NCBI GenBank assembly: GCA_015484555.1
Contig: WFMZ01000006.1
Location: forward strand, 1 to 42,996
Length of the DNA: 42,996 nucleotides
DNA from: Hydrogenovibrio sp.
Lineage (GTDB): Bacteria > Pseudomonadota > Gammaproteobacteria > Thiomicrospirales > Thiomicrospiraceae
Direction of reading: 5' to 3'
In this document: in pieces, positions 6,252-15,381 of the stretch
How positions within the stretch are numbered: position 1 is the first letter of the stretch
Layout of the letters: each line of letters starts with the position of its first letter
Made by a program: the position numbers and the translations under genes
The notes under the pieces: model-generated
Told to the model about the DNA's origin: nothing
The model's database searches: none
Seen by the model: the letters and a program-made list of their open reading frames with translations, nothing else

Positions 6252-7676
6252 CTAGTAAGAATCATCAGGAACATCAAAAGAGGTATAGTTTTCGAACTTA
6301 GTGTACTTACCGACAAACGTTAAGTTAACCGTTCCTAAAGAACCGTTACGATGTTTGCCTAAAATAATTTCTGCCATGCCTTTTTGATCGGTATCTGGGT
6401 TATAAACTTCATCTCGGTAAATGAAGATAATAATATCGGCATCTTGCTCGATGGCTCCAGATTCACGTAAATCAGCCATTTTAGGGCGCTTATCTGGGCG
6501 CTGTTCTAGGCTACGACTTAGCTGGGAAAGTGCGATAACAGGTACATCTAATTCTTTGGCAAGGGTTTTTAAGCCTCGTGATATTTCTGAAATTTCATTC
6601 ACTCGGTTTTCAGTTTGCACAGACCCTTGCATTAGCTGTAAGTAATCTATCACAATAAGCTCTAACCCTTTTACAACCGACTCGGGGTTTTCAATACCAT
6701 CGGCAATCGCTTGTTTACGTTGCTGATCGCGAATATCTTTATCAATTCGTCTGGCTCTGGCTCTTAGGTCATTTATTTTTAAAGCGGGTGCATCATCAAT
6801 ATAAACCTTTGCACCTGATAGTTGCGTAACCGCAACATTCAATAAACCAAAATCATCTGGCTGTAGCTGACCCGTTCTAATTCTTTCTGCATCAATTTTT
6901 CCAACCGAGCTAATCATTCTTAATGCCAATTGCTCACCAGGCATTTCCATACTAAATACGGCAACGGAGGCTTTACTTTTAATGGCAGTATTTTCAGCAA
7001 GGTTCATTGAAAAAGTGGTTTTACCCATAGCAGGTCTACCCGCTACAATAATTAAGTCGCCCTTCTGTAAACCCGATGTCAGCTCATCAAAGTCCGTTAA
7101 ATGGGTTTCTAGGCCGGTAATAGAGCCATCTGAATTAAAGCGTTCATCAATGGTTGAAACGGCAGAATCTAACAAAGTTTGCATATCTTTGTATTCTTGC
7201 TGATCGCCTGCACCATGTTCAGCAATGGCCATCACTTTACTTTCTGCAATATCTAAAACAGAGCGTACATCCATGCCTTGTGGAAAGTAGCTGGTTTCTG
7301 CTATTTCATTTGAGGCTTTAATTAAAGAACGAAGAATAGATTTTTCTCGTACTATTTCTGCATAAAATAATACGTTGGCTGAGCCGGGTGTATTGGTGAC
7401 TAAGTCGACCAGGTATTTTTTACCACCTGAATCTTCTAGCTGACCGAGTGATTCTAACTTGCTAATCACTGTAACTGGGTCTAGGGGTTTGGCTTGTGAA
7501 TGAAGCTCTATCAGTGCGTTATAAAGAATTTGATGTTGCTGAGTATAGAAATCAGAGACTTGTAGCTGTACCGAAACGTCTTCAAACTTTTCGTTATCCA
7601 GCATGAGACCACCAATAACAGACTGTTCGGAATCAATAGAATGTGGTGGTGTTTTAAAAAGTTGCTCGTCTTTCAT
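6252..7676 (-). CDS. dnaB: Replicative DNA helicase DnaB
   Basis: A 474-residue hexameric 5'-3' helicase of the replication fork. The N-terminal DnaB domain (about 10-110, PHSIDSEQSVIGGLML), a linker helix, and a RecA-like C-terminal domain are all present. Walker A is GRPAMGKTT (213-221) and Walker B includes LIVIDYLQLM; the H4 region LSQLSRSLEQRPDKRP is also present. No intein is seen. It is transcribed after the rpsF-rplI genes but separated from them by an intrinsic terminator, so it may have its own promoter in the 140-base gap. Confidence 0.98.
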   Translation of the reverse strand: MKDEQLFKTPPHSIDSEQSVIGGLMLDNEKFEDVSVQLQVSDFYTQQHQILYNALIELHSQAKPLDPVTVISKLESLGQLEDSGGKKYLVDLVTNTPGSANVLFYAEIVREKSILRSLIKASNEIAETSYFPQGMDVRSVLDIAESKVMAIAEHGAGDQQEYKDMQTLLDSAVSTIDERFNSDGSITGLETHLTDFDELTSGLQKGDLIIVAGRPAMGKTTFSMNLAENTAIKSKASVAVFSMEMPGEQLALRMISSVGKIDAERIRTGQLQPDDFGLLNVAVTQLSGAKVYIDDAPALKINDLRARARRIDKDIRDQQRKQAIADGIENPESVVKGLELIVIDYLQLMQGSVQTENRVNEISEISRGLKTLAKELDVPVIALSQLSRSLEQRPDKRPKMADLRESGAIEQDADIIIFIYRDEVYNPDTDQKGMAEIILGKHRNGSLGTVNLTFVGKYTKFENYTSFDVPDDSY

Positions 7677-7768
7677 GTATTCTGCATTTTAGGTTTCACA
7701 AAAAGGAAGAATATTATAACGCTTTAAAGTAGGTCAAGAAGTTTTTAGAAAGAGAAAATTTAAGCAAA

Positions 7769-7794
7769 AAAAACGAGACCGAAGTCTCGTTTTT
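7769..7794 (-). terminator. Intrinsic terminator after rplI
   Basis: An 11-bp arm (7769-7779) pairs with 7784-7794, with GTCTC/GAGAC at the core; on the minus strand the loop is TTCG closed by C-G, the extra-stable UUCG tetraloop. T runs flank both sides, so it could act in both directions, but only the minus-strand rplI message is expected to meet it. Confidence 0.85.
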
Positions 7795-7815
7795 AGTAGA
7801 AATAAAGCGGGCTAA

Positions 7816-8265
7816 TTACTCAGCAGCTTTAACCTCTACTGTAATTGAAGCGATTACATCGAAATGTAATTCAACATCAATTTCAAAAGTACCTACGTGA
7901 CGTAGTGCACCTTCAGGCATACGAACTACTTTACGAGCAACAGAGAAACCTGCCGCTGTTAAAGCATCAGCAATATCAGCTGTACCGATAGAACCGAATA
8001 ACTTGCCTTCATCACCAGCAACAGATTCGATAGAAACAACAGTACCATTCATGTTTTCATAAATAGCCTGTGCTGCTGCCAATTCTATAGCCGCTACCTT
8101 TTCAAGCTCTGCGCGCTGTGCTTCAAAAGCTTCTAAGTTAGCTTTAGTAGCTGGCTTAGCTTTCCCTTGTGGGATTAGGAAGTTACGTGCGTAACCTGCT
8201 TTTACAGAAACTTGTTCACCTAAGTTTCCTACGTTTTGTACTCTTTCAAGTAGAATAATATTCAT
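7816..8265 (-). CDS. rplI: 50S ribosomal protein L9
   Basis: A 149-residue L9 with the conserved N-terminal domain ([19 protein letters not shown], then [15 protein letters not shown]), the long connecting helix, and the C-terminal rRNA-binding domain ([14 protein letters not shown]). Length matches E. coli L9 (149). It binds domain V of 23S rRNA near the L1 stalk. It is last in the rpsF-rpsR-DUF2232-rplI run and is followed by a strong terminator. Confidence 0.98.
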   Translation of the reverse strand: MNIILLERVQNVGNLGEQVSVKAGYARNFLIPQGKAKPATKANLEAFEAQRAELEKVAAIELAAAQAIYENMNGTVVSIESVAGDEGKLFGSIGTADIADALTAAGFSVARKVVRMPEGALRHVGTFEIDVELHFDVIASITVEVKAAE

Positions 8266-8276
8266 TACTCAAACCT

Positions 8277-9167
8277 CTATTTAGTTTCTTGCGTCCAACG
8301 GCTTCGGATATCTAACCAGGTATCAACGAGACCAATAGTCGCTACAATCAAAATCATTTGTGGAAAAATAAACAATAGAACATAAAGCCCTATCAACCAA
8401 CCTGAACTCATTTTTTTGACACTGACTGCGTGATGCACAATAGCCAAACCAGGAAACATCAGTCCCGCTACCATCACACCAGACAAGTCCTGTGCAATGC
8501 CTGTTTTTACCAACAGGCCTGTTAAAGCAATTACCACTGCCAAATACGCGACACTTTTCGGCATGCGTATTTGGTAAAAATCTTCACGGAACCTGCCCGG
8601 AAAATACAGTGCTGACTGCCACCACCTTGCTAAAAAGATGATTGAGGTCCATAACATGACCGCAAACATTCCTAAAAATAAGGTCGCTACTTTTGCCATA
8701 TTAGTTGCTAGTTCTGGAGGCAATGTGACTTCGGCTTGCGCCATCAACGGTTCTAAAACCGTCTTAATCAAATTTTCCCACCAAACAGCTGGATCCCCAA
8801 CCGTTAAGTAAAAACCAACAACCCCAACACCAGCCATTAACATGGCTAGGTGAATAACGCTGGCTAGTGAATTGGTCTTTCGCAATACCAAAGACAATAA
8901 CCAAACGGGCAACATGTATTCTATAACAGTCACAATGCCAGGCCATATAGAACCCATTAGCATTGTGGTAAACCCAACGTTAGCAATCATCGCTAACAGT
9001 AAAGCTTTTAGTCCTTCGTTCACCCCCACTCGAAGCGTTATTAAAGCGATAATACCGCCTAACAACAGCCCAAATGGTGCAAACCAAACGGTTAGCACAG
9101 ATAAAAGTAACGTTGCTATTAAGGCCTGTAATGGACCCTTCATAGTATAATTAGCAACAAATAACAC
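8277..9167 (-). CDS. DUF2232 membrane protein
   Basis: A 296-residue protein with about eight hydrophobic segments, of the DUF2232/YybS type found between rpsR and rplI in many gammaproteobacteria. The GTG at 9165-9167 is preferred: AAGGA lies about seven bases before it, while the internal ATG at 9141-9143 has no ribosome-binding site. Function is unknown; the fold resembles small-molecule transport components. Its fixed place among ribosomal protein genes implies co-expression, not a ribosomal role. Confidence 0.85.
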   Translation of the reverse strand: MLFVANYTMKGPLQALIATLLLSVLTVWFAPFGLLLGGIIALITLRVGVNEGLKALLLAMIANVGFTTMLMGSIWPGIVTVIEYMLPVWLLSLVLRKTNSLASVIHLAMLMAGVGVVGFYLTVGDPAVWWENLIKTVLEPLMAQAEVTLPPELATNMAKVATLFLGMFAVMLWTSIIFLARWWQSALYFPGRFREDFYQIRMPKSVAYLAVVIALTGLLVKTGIAQDLSGVMVAGLMFPGLAIVHHAVSVKKMSSGWLIGLYVLLFIFPQMILIVATIGLVDTWLDIRSRWTQETK

Positions 9168-9199
9168 TATTTATCCTTTGTCTAGTTCTAACAAATAAA

Positions 9200-9427
9200 T
9201 TATTTATGTTGATCAGTGTAAGGTAACAACGCAATGTAACGTGCACGCTTAATAGCAGTAGCAAGTTGACGTTGATATTTTGCACTTGTGCCAGTAATAC
9301 GGCTAGGTACAATTTTACCTGTTTCAGTGATGTAGCTCTTCAAAGTATCTAAATCTTTAAAATCGATTTCTTTGACGCCTTCAACCGTAAAACGACAGAA
9401 TTTCTTTCTTCCAAAACCTCTAGCCAT
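9200..9427 (-). CDS. rpsR: 30S ribosomal protein S18
   Basis: A 75-residue S18 ([13 protein letters not shown], then [23 protein letters not shown] and [21 protein letters not shown]). The open frame extends upstream, but homology and the AGAGGTAGAG before ATG 9425-9427 fix the start. It overlaps the end of rpsF by eight bases. S18 pairs with S6 on the platform of the small subunit. Confidence 0.98.
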   Translation of the reverse strand: MARGFGRKKFCRFTVEGVKEIDFKDLDTLKSYITETGKIVPSRITGTSAKYQRQLATAIKRARYIALLPYTDQHK

Positions 9428-9770
9428 GATCTCTACCTCTACGCTTGTCTTCTTTTTGCTCAGCCATTGCAGAAGGAACTGTAATCGCTTCGTTATGACG
9501 AATAACAATATTACGAAGAACAGCATCGTTGTAATAAAATAAGTTTTCAAGTTCATCAAGTGTTGCTTGATCACACTCAATGTTCATTAAAATATAATGA
9601 GCTTTGTGTACTTTGTTGATTAGATAAGCTAATTGACGACGACCCCAATCTTCAAGACGGTGAATTGAACCACCCTTCTCTTCGATTAAACCACGGTAAC
9701 GTTCAATCATTGCAGGAACCTGTTCGCTTTGATCAGGGTGCACTAAAAACACGACTTCATAATGACGCAT
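9420..9770 (-). CDS. rpsF: 30S ribosomal protein S6
   Basis: A 116-residue S6 ([19 protein letters not shown], with [20 protein letters not shown] and the acidic or charged tail). A longer open frame exists, but AAGGAG before the ATG at 9768-9770 and homology set the start here. It is first in the rpsF-rpsR-DUF2232-rplI run. Leader hairpins at 9815-9834 and 9853-9872 lie where an S6:S18 autoregulatory element is found in many bacteria. Confidence 0.98.
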   Translation of the reverse strand: MRHYEVVFLVHPDQSEQVPAMIERYRGLIEEKGGSIHRLEDWGRRQLAYLINKVHKAHYILMNIECDQATLDELENLFYYNDAVLRNIVIRHNEAITVPSAMAEQKEDKRRGRDHG

Positions 9771-9814
9771 TAATGATCTCCTTATGGATATAGTAAAATA
9801 AGCTTCCCAGTTGC

Positions 9815-9872
9815 CTTTATCAATGTGGATAAAGATTGGTGAAGCAAGGAAATTCAGAATATTGAATCTGAA
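9815..9872 (-). promoter_or_regulatory. rpsF leader with two hairpins
   Basis: Two perfect hairpins occur in the roughly 100-base leader: CTTTATC/GATAAAG (9815-9834, 6-base loop) and TTCAGA/TCTGAA (9853-9872, 8-base loop). In many bacteria S6:S18 represses its own operon through a leader structure; whether these hairpins form that motif is not shown, and the typical bulged CCG was not clearly identified. Confidence 0.35.
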
Positions 9873-9879
9873 AACGGGC

Positions 9880-9907
9880 ATTATAACCATTTCAACCCAA
9901 CAAGCAA
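9880..9907 (-). promoter_or_regulatory. Probable sigma-70 promoter of rpsF
   Basis: TATAAT (9880-9885) lies 16 bp from TTGCTT (9902-9907) on the minus strand, about 110 bases before the rpsF start. The -10 is perfect; the -35 is partial. Confidence 0.6.
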
Positions 9908-9950
9908 GCTAAAACCTTGTTTTTAAAAGCTTCACGCCAATTTACACCGA

Positions 9951-9971
9951 TACCCACCCCTGGCGATTTTT
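9951..9971 (+). repeat. Interspersed repeat, copy C (rpsF/ettA gap)
   Basis: Contains CCCACCCCTGGCGATTTTT (9953-9971), preceded by GATA as in the reversed copy F and followed by AAGGTT as in copy E. It lies in the intergenic gap between the divergent rpsF and ettA genes, about 90 bases before the ettA start. Nothing else distinctive is seen in 9908-10062 apart from AT-rich sequence just before ettA. Confidence 0.9.
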
Positions 9972-10062
9972 AAGGTTCAACGCCATTTTTAACCGCCCAA
10001 CCCACCGCTTTTTTGATACAGTATGTTTTTTATATTATGAAACAAGATAAAGGCATTATCCA

Positions 10063-11730
10063 ATGGCTCAGTTTGTATATACCATGAACCGTGTAGGCAA
10101 GGTTGTTCCGCCTTCTAAGCACATATTAAAAGACATTTCACTTTCCTTTTTTCCGGGCGCCAAAATTGGTGTTTTAGGACTAAACGGTTCTGGTAAGTCA
10201 ACGCTATTGAAAATTATGGCCGGTTTAGACACTGACATTATTGGTGAAGCCCGCCCACAACCGGGCATTAAAGTGGGTTATTTACCGCAAGAACCACAAC
10301 TAGACCCCGCTAAAACGGTTAAGCAAAACGTAGAAGAAGCGTTTAGCGAAGTGATTCAAGCCAAAGCAGACTTGGATGCTATTTATGCAGCCTACGCCGA
10401 ACCCGATGCGGACTTTGATGATTTAGCCAAGAAACAAGCTAAGATTGAAGACCTAATTGAATCAATGGATGGGCATAACTTAGACCGAACCTTAGAAATT
10501 GCGGCCGATGCGCTTCGACTACCCGATTGGAATACCGATGTAACGACCCTTTCTGGTGGTGAAATACGCCGTATTGCCCTGTGCAAGCTATTACTTGCAA
10601 AACCAGACATGTTATTACTAGATGAGCCAACCAACCATTTAGATGCAGAGTCTATTGCTTGGTTAGAACGCTTCCTTCTCGACTTTACCGGAACCGTTGT
10701 TGCCATCACTCACGATAGATATTTCTTAGACAAGGCTGCCGAATGGATTCTAGAGCTTGACCGTGGCCAAGGTATTCCTTATGAAGGTAACTACACGTCT
10801 TGGTTAGAGCAAAAAGAGGCTCGCTTAAAGTTAGAGTCCAAACAAGAAGCCGCACGAATGAAGACCATTCAGAGCGAATTAGATTGGGTTCATTCTAATG
10901 CTAAGGGGCGCCATGCCAAATCTAAAGCGCGTTTAGCACGCTTTGATGAACTCAGTAGCCAAGAAAACCAAAAGCGTAATGAAACCAAAGAAATCTTCAT
11001 TCCCGTTTCAGAGCGTTTGGGTAGCAAGGTTATTGAAGTCGACAATCTTTCAAAAAGCTTTGGCGATAAACTATTAATAGACAACCTAAACTTCAAACTA
11101 CCACAAGGTGGTATTGTGGGTATTATTGGCCCTAACGGTGCAGGTAAATCAACCTTGTTTAAAATGCTAACCCAACAAGAAGAGCCAACTAGCGGTTCGA
11201 TTAATTTTGGTGAGACCGTTCAACTATCTTATGTAGACCAAAGCCGAGATGCGCTAGATGATACTAAAACTGTTTATGAAGAAATTTCAGGCGGTGAAGA
11301 TATTTTCATGATTGGTAATATTGAAGTAAATGCTCGCGCCTATGCGGGCCGCTTTAACTTCAAAGGCACAGACCAAAAGAAAATTATTGGCGAGCTGTCA
11401 GGGGGGGAAAGAAACCGTGTTCACCTAGCAAAAACCTTAAAAAGTGGTGGCAACCTTTTACTATTAGATGAGCCAACCAATGATTTAGATATTGAAACCT
11501 TACGCGCACTAGAAGAAGCCTTATTAGACTTTGCAGGTTGTGCGGTGGTCATCTCTCACGACAGATGGTTCCTAGATAGAATTGCTACTCACATGCTCGC
11601 ATTTGAAGGAGATTCTCACGTAGAATGGTTTGAAGGTAACTTCTCAGACTATGAAGCAGACTTAATTCGCAGAAAAGGCCCTGAAGCGGCTCAGCCTAGC
11701 CGAATTAAATACAAACCTATTATGAAATAA
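10063..11730 (+). CDS. ettA: Energy-dependent translational throttle protein EttA (ABC-F)
   Basis: A 555-residue soluble ABC-F ATPase that binds the ribosomal E site and gates entry into elongation according to ATP/ADP. It is very close to E. coli EttA along its length (MAQFVYTMNRVGKVVPP). Walker A motifs are at 39-46 (GLNGSGKS) and 356-364 (GPNGAGKST). Signatures LSGGE are at 163-167 and again in the second half; LLDEPTNHLD is at 185-194. The EttA arm insertion is about 95-140 and the inter-domain P-site linker about 240-320. An AAAGG about nine bases upstream supports the start. Confidence 0.97.
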   Translation: MAQFVYTMNRVGKVVPPSKHILKDISLSFFPGAKIGVLGLNGSGKSTLLKIMAGLDTDIIGEARPQPGIKVGYLPQEPQLDPAKTVKQNVEEAFSEVIQAKADLDAIYAAYAEPDADFDDLAKKQAKIEDLIESMDGHNLDRTLEIAADALRLPDWNTDVTTLSGGEIRRIALCKLLLAKPDMLLLDEPTNHLDAESIAWLERFLLDFTGTVVAITHDRYFLDKAAEWILELDRGQGIPYEGNYTSWLEQKEARLKLESKQEAARMKTIQSELDWVHSNAKGRHAKSKARLARFDELSSQENQKRNETKEIFIPVSERLGSKVIEVDNLSKSFGDKLLIDNLNFKLPQGGIVGIIGPNGAGKSTLFKMLTQQEEPTSGSINFGETVQLSYVDQSRDALDDTKTVYEEISGGEDIFMIGNIEVNARAYAGRFNFKGTDQKKIIGELSGGERNRVHLAKTLKSGGNLLLLDEPTNDLDIETLRALEEALLDFAGCAVVISHDRWFLDRIATHMLAFEGDSHVEWFEGNFSDYEADLIRRKGPEAAQPSRIKYKPIMK

Positions 11731-11746
11731 GACAGAGGACTGAAAC

Positions 11747-12661
11747 ATGCCTGAACAAGCAAAAATTAGCTCGCACATTGAAGCCATTGCCAACGCCATG
11801 CCAGACCCTATCTTTGTCATGTCTAAAACAGGGGTTTATTTAGATATTATTGGCGGCAAAGACAGAGCGCTTTATGCCGATGGAGAGTCTTTAATTGGCA
11901 AAAGCTATACCGATGTTTTACCTGAAAAAATGGCCGAACGCTTTACCAAAACCGTTCAAAAAGCCATTAAAACAGGTCGTCTACAAGAGCTAGAATACCA
12001 ACTGGCCGATAGTGATGTTAATGGTATTGATAGCCAAACCACCCAAGACGGGCAATGGTATGAAGCCAGAGTTTACCCTCTAGACGCCAGTATTTACAAC
12101 ACACCCGCGGTAGTTTGGTTAGCGATTAACATCACCAGCCGAAAGCACATGGAAGAACAAATTGAACATATGTCTTCTAACGACCCTTTAACGGATTTGT
12201 ATAACCGTGATTACTTTTTAGGCTTGGTTGAAGAAGAAGTAAACCGTGCGCGTTTAAACAACCGCCCTTTATCGTTAGCTAAAATTAATTTAGATTGCTT
12301 TAAGCGTATTACCGATGCTTATGGCCATGAAGCAGGTGACAGAGCCATTTTAACGGCCGCTCACGCTATTCAGAATGTCATTGGTGACTTGGGCTACATT
12401 GGTCGTTTAAGTTGTGACCAGTTTATGTTTGTTTTACCAGAAGTGAAAGCCGTTGATGCTTTCCGCATTACCAAGCTAGCGCAGGAAAGTATTACCTCAC
12501 AAACCATTCGCTTGGAAGACGGGGAAACTACTTGTTTAACAAGCCACGCTGGTGTGACCGAACTGCGAAATGAAGCGGATGACAGCCAAGTACTATTTAA
12601 ACGTACTAACCAAGCCATTCAAGCTTTAGAAGGCACGAGAGAAACCACGAAGACGATGTAA
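11747..12661 (+). CDS. PAS-GGDEF protein with degenerate active site
   Basis: A 304-residue protein: an N-terminal PAS domain (about 9-132; IEAIANAMPDPIFVMSKTG...INITSRKHMEE) followed by a GGDEF domain (about 140-298; DPLTDLYNRDYF). No membrane segment is seen, so it is cytoplasmic. The first metal-site region NLDCFKRITDAYGHEAGD is fairly intact, but the GGDEF motif itself is SCDQF (222-226), losing both glycines and the glutamate. Diguanylate cyclase activity is therefore unlikely; it may be a GTP- or partner-sensing regulator. It lies 16 bases after ettA with a start preceded by GAGG and is probably co-transcribed. Confidence 0.85.
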   Translation: MPEQAKISSHIEAIANAMPDPIFVMSKTGVYLDIIGGKDRALYADGESLIGKSYTDVLPEKMAERFTKTVQKAIKTGRLQELEYQLADSDVNGIDSQTTQDGQWYEARVYPLDASIYNTPAVVWLAINITSRKHMEEQIEHMSSNDPLTDLYNRDYFLGLVEEEVNRARLNNRPLSLAKINLDCFKRITDAYGHEAGDRAILTAAHAIQNVIGDLGYIGRLSCDQFMFVLPEVKAVDAFRITKLAQESITSQTIRLEDGETTCLTSHAGVTELRNEADDSQVLFKRTNQAIQALEGTRETTKTM

Positions 12662-12710
12662 TACTAATAATGCTATGCCTGTTACTATCCGTATCAGAGT
12701 AGCTAAACTT

Positions 12711-12746
12711 AAAAAAGCCCCCTATTTTAAAATAGGGGGCTTTTTT
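12711..12746. terminator. Bidirectional intrinsic terminator
   Basis: A perfect 36-bp palindrome with core GCCCCCTATTTT/AAAATAGGGGGC, flanked by A6 and T6. It lies in the convergent gap between the PAS-GGDEF gene and the transducer gene and can stop transcription from both sides. Confidence 0.95.
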
Positions 12747-12761
12747 ATTAGCTTTGACCCG

Positions 12762-12791
12762 TCCTGAAAATAAGTTGACACTTTTTCAGGA
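12762..12791. repeat. Inverted repeat, possible insertion-sequence remnant
   Basis: TCCTGAAAA (12762-12770) and TTTTCAGGA (12783-12791) are inverted around TAAGTTGACACT. The block TGACCCGTCCTG...TTGACAC is reminiscent of IS3-type termini, but no transposase or target duplication is seen. A second inverted repeat, CACTAG/CTAGTG (12797-12816), touches the stop codon of the transducer gene. Confidence 0.3.
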
Positions 12792-12816
12792 TGGCGCACT
12801 AGAAAACTATCTAGTG

Positions 12817-14058
12817 TTAAAACAAATCAATATCGCCTTCTTCCATAGAAGCAGAGGATACTTTTGTCATTCGGCTATCTTCAATACCTTTTTTTAACTC
12901 CTGGATACGAACTTTAAAGATACTGACTCTATGCAAATATTCTTCATAAGTTTTTGGTGGAACCGTCTTGTTTTCTTCAATCAGCTTATTAATATCTGCT
13001 GAAAAAGCATTCAAGTTCTGCAAGTGGTTAAGTACCTGTTCAATTAACTGACGCACAATATCTTCAAACTGTAATGAGCGCATGGCATTTGAAATAGAGC
13101 TATCAATTTGAGAAATAATACCTGATACATCACCTAGCTGTCCTGAAAGGCTACCACTCATTATTTCAAGCTCACCTACCAAGGTATCCGCTTGCTCTTT
13201 AGAGGTCTCTGCTTCCTTCATATCTTTAGTCGCCGTCTCACTAACAAGCTGTCGAACCTGATCAACGGTCTTCTTCGCATTTTCGGCTTGCTTTCTAATT
13301 TGTTCATTTAACACGTTCGAGTTAATCGAAAGCTTTCTAACTTCATCAGCAACAACAGCAAAGCCTCTACCCGCTTCTCCTGCTCTTGCCGCTTCAATGG
13401 CCGCATTCAATGCTAATAAGTTAGTTTGATCTGCAATACCCTTCACATCTTCTAGTAAGGTAAAAATAGATTCTATTTGATCAACCATGTCATCAATCTT
13501 ATTAACGGTCAAACTACTTCTTTCGCTAGAGTCGCTTAATCGTTTAATGAGATAATCTAGCACACCTTTGATTTCTTCCGAGAACTTTTGGAAGTTCATT
13601 CCATCACCCGAACCACCCAGTGTGTCCATCAAAGACACGACTACTTTATACTCTGCCTGAGAGTGTGTATGAAGGTCTGTAAAGCTTTCGCTTAGCGTAT
13701 TAATGGCTTCTGAAACTAAGTCTTTTACTTGAAGCAGCTCTCCCTGAACAATTTCAACTTCTTGATCCATTACTTCATCAATATTAGAAAGAATATCTCC
13801 TAAAAAGTCTTCAAGAACCACTTCTTTAGATTCCTGGCTTCCTTTATTCAAACTATCCGATTCAGTTTGGCTACTAGCACGACCGGCAAGCTTTGCCACC
13901 ATGATGGTCCAAACAAGGGATGAAAGAATTAAAAATACAATACCTAGAATAGGCGGTCCAATAAAGGTCATTACGACTCCTATTAGCGTAATCACCCATG
14001 AAATCCAATAGTCTCGAATTACGTTTAATACTTTATTCTTTGTATGAAATAATTTCAT
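12817..14058 (-). CDS. Transducer-like methyl-accepting chemotaxis protein
   Basis: A 413-residue protein with two close membrane segments (about 17-34 and 36-54) and almost no periplasmic loop, so it cannot have a classical ligand-binding domain there. No HAMP domain is evident. The cytoplasmic part contains the conserved signalling hairpin tip (about 207-243, [19 protein letters not shown], then [15 protein letters not shown]), which contacts CheA and CheW. The C-terminus ([14 protein letters not shown]) lacks the NWETF-type CheR tether. AAGGA before the ATG supports the start. It follows cheB after a 179-base gap that carries a sigma-54-type promoter. An internal or energy-related signal is plausible but not shown. 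Confidence 0.85.
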   Translation of the reverse strand: MKLFHTKNKVLNVIRDYWISWVITLIGVVMTFIGPPILGIVFLILSSLVWTIMVAKLAGRASSQTESDSLNKGSQESKEVVLEDFLGDILSNIDEVMDQEVEIVQGELLQVKDLVSEAINTLSESFTDLHTHSQAEYKVVVSLMDTLGGSGDGMNFQKFSEEIKGVLDYLIKRLSDSSERSSLTVNKIDDMVDQIESIFTLLEDVKGIADQTNLLALNAAIEAARAGEAGRGFAVVADEVRKLSINSNVLNEQIRKQAENAKKTVDQVRQLVSETATKDMKEAETSKEQADTLVGELEIMSGSLSGQLGDVSGIISQIDSSISNAMRSLQFEDIVRQLIEQVLNHLQNLNAFSADINKLIEENKTVPPKTYEEYLHRVSIFKVRIQELKKGIEDSRMTKVSSASMEEGDIDLF

Positions 14059-14214
14059 CCCACTTAATCCTTTTAAGAAACAGCCCTATATATCAAAGGC
14101 GGCTTATCATTCAAAACGGCAAACTGATGCATACGACTCAACAAAGCCATTGCATCTAAATTTTTATTGATTCCCTATTTTAATATGAAACAGAGGACAT
14201 CTAACAGGTTGAAC

Positions 14215-14230
14215 AGCACTAATTATGCCA
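14215..14230 (-). promoter_or_regulatory. Sigma-54 (-24/-12) promoter of the transducer gene
   Basis: TGGCATAATTAGTGCT on the minus strand has GG and GC separated by the required 10 bases, matching TGGCAC-N5-TTGC except for CAT and GTGC. It begins just after the cheB stop and lies about 155 bases before the transducer start, implying a long leader. Confidence 0.55.
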
Positions 14231-14237
14231 ATTCAGT

Positions 14238-15326
14238 TTAAGAAAGCTTTAATAAAGCTTCGGGAATGTTATCTAGAGGCAATACCTGATCTGCCGCTCC
14301 AATTTTAGTAGCTTCACCTGGCATCCCCCACACAACACTTGTTTTTTCATCTTGCGCAATGGTCTTCACACCTAAGTCATTAAGCTCTTTCATGCCTTGC
14401 GCACCATCGGCACCCATTCCCGTTAAAATAACGGCAACGGTATTCAGGCCACAACTTTCAAGGACACTGCGAAACATAACATCAACAGAGGGCTTATGGC
14501 GATTCACCAAAGGTCCGTCATCTAGGTGACAAACGTACTGCCCACCCTTTTTAATAATTTTAAGATGGCAATGGCCTGGTGCAATATAAACCTCTCCACG
14601 CCTAAGCACTTGCCCTTCTTCTGCTTGATACACATTCATCTTAGAAACGGTATTCATTCTTTTTGCAAAGGGGGAGCTAAATGCAGCGGGAATATGCTGG
14701 GTAATAACGATTGCAGGTGCATTACTAGGCATACGAATCAATACTTCTTTAATCGCTTCAACACCACCAGTGGACGAACCTAAGGCAATGATTTTTTCAT
14801 TTAACCTCATTGGTGGATTTTCTTCAGCACTAGCCGCTCTGTTAACACCTAAAGAATGCGTTAATGTCTTAGGTCGTGATTCTTTATTTCGAACATACCT
14901 TTGATAATGGCTTTCTAACTGAAAACGAGAGACTTTCGCGGCAATTTTAACTTTTCTGCGAATCTCTAGTGCATATTGCTGAAAGGTATTTTCAAGATTA
15001 ATTTTAGGCTTCGTCACAAACTCTACCGCACCCACATCTAACGCTTCGAAAGTAATTTCCGCGCCTTTTTCGGTTAAGGTTGATACCATGACAACCGGTA
15101 AGGGATGTAACCTCATTAAATTTTTTAAGAAGGTAACTCCATCCATTTTAGGCATTTCAATATCAAGCGTTAACACATCGGGCTTAAGCAATTTAACTTG
15201 TTCTCTCGCCTCTAAAGGGTCATCTGCTGTGCCGACAACATCAATATAAGGATCACTACTCAGCATCTCTTCTAGCATTTGCCTAACCAGAGCAGAGTCA
15301 TCAACAATCAAAACTTTAATTGCCAT
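14238..15326 (-). CDS. cheB: Chemotaxis protein-glutamate methylesterase CheB
   Basis: A 362-residue enzyme that removes methyl groups from transducers and deamidates glutamines. The receiver domain (about 1-120) has D9/D10 and phospho-site D55 (VLTLDIEMPKMDG). The C-terminal esterase has S185 (ALGSSTGG), H211 (ITQHIP) and D307 (LTGMGADG). The second of two adjacent ATG codons is preferred because AAGGA then sits about seven bases upstream. It follows cheR by about 55 bases. Confidence 0.95.
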   Translation of the reverse strand: MAIKVLIVDDSALVRQMLEEMLSSDPYIDVVGTADDPLEAREQVKLLKPDVLTLDIEMPKMDGVTFLKNLMRLHPLPVVMVSTLTEKGAEITFEALDVGAVEFVTKPKINLENTFQQYALEIRRKVKIAAKVSRFQLESHYQRYVRNKESRPKTLTHSLGVNRAASAEENPPMRLNEKIIALGSSTGGVEAIKEVLIRMPSNAPAIVITQHIPAAFSSPFAKRMNTVSKMNVYQAEEGQVLRRGEVYIAPGHCHLKIIKKGGQYVCHLDDGPLVNRHKPSVDVMFRSVLESCGLNTVAVILTGMGADGAQGMKELNDLGVKTIAQDEKTSVVWGMPGEATKIGAADQVLPLDNIPEALLKLS

Positions 15327-15381
15327 CATTTTTCCTTCAAATCAAAATATTAAAAATATTACTAGGTTTGGCTAAAATGCC

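Noticed and set aside
9428..9580. Extended N-terminus for rpsR
   Set aside because: The extension lies within rpsF in another frame; S18 homology begins at MARGFG.
10013..10038. Sigma-70 promoter for ettA (TTGATA ... TATTAT)
   Set aside because: Spacing between the hexamers is only 14 bp; too short to support.
14081..14182. Minus-strand open frame of about 33 codons (MALLSRMHQFAVLNDK...) in the cheB-transducer gap
   Set aside because: No ribosome-binding site, no recognised motif, and it lies in the leader downstream of a sigma-54 site; not enough to call a gene.
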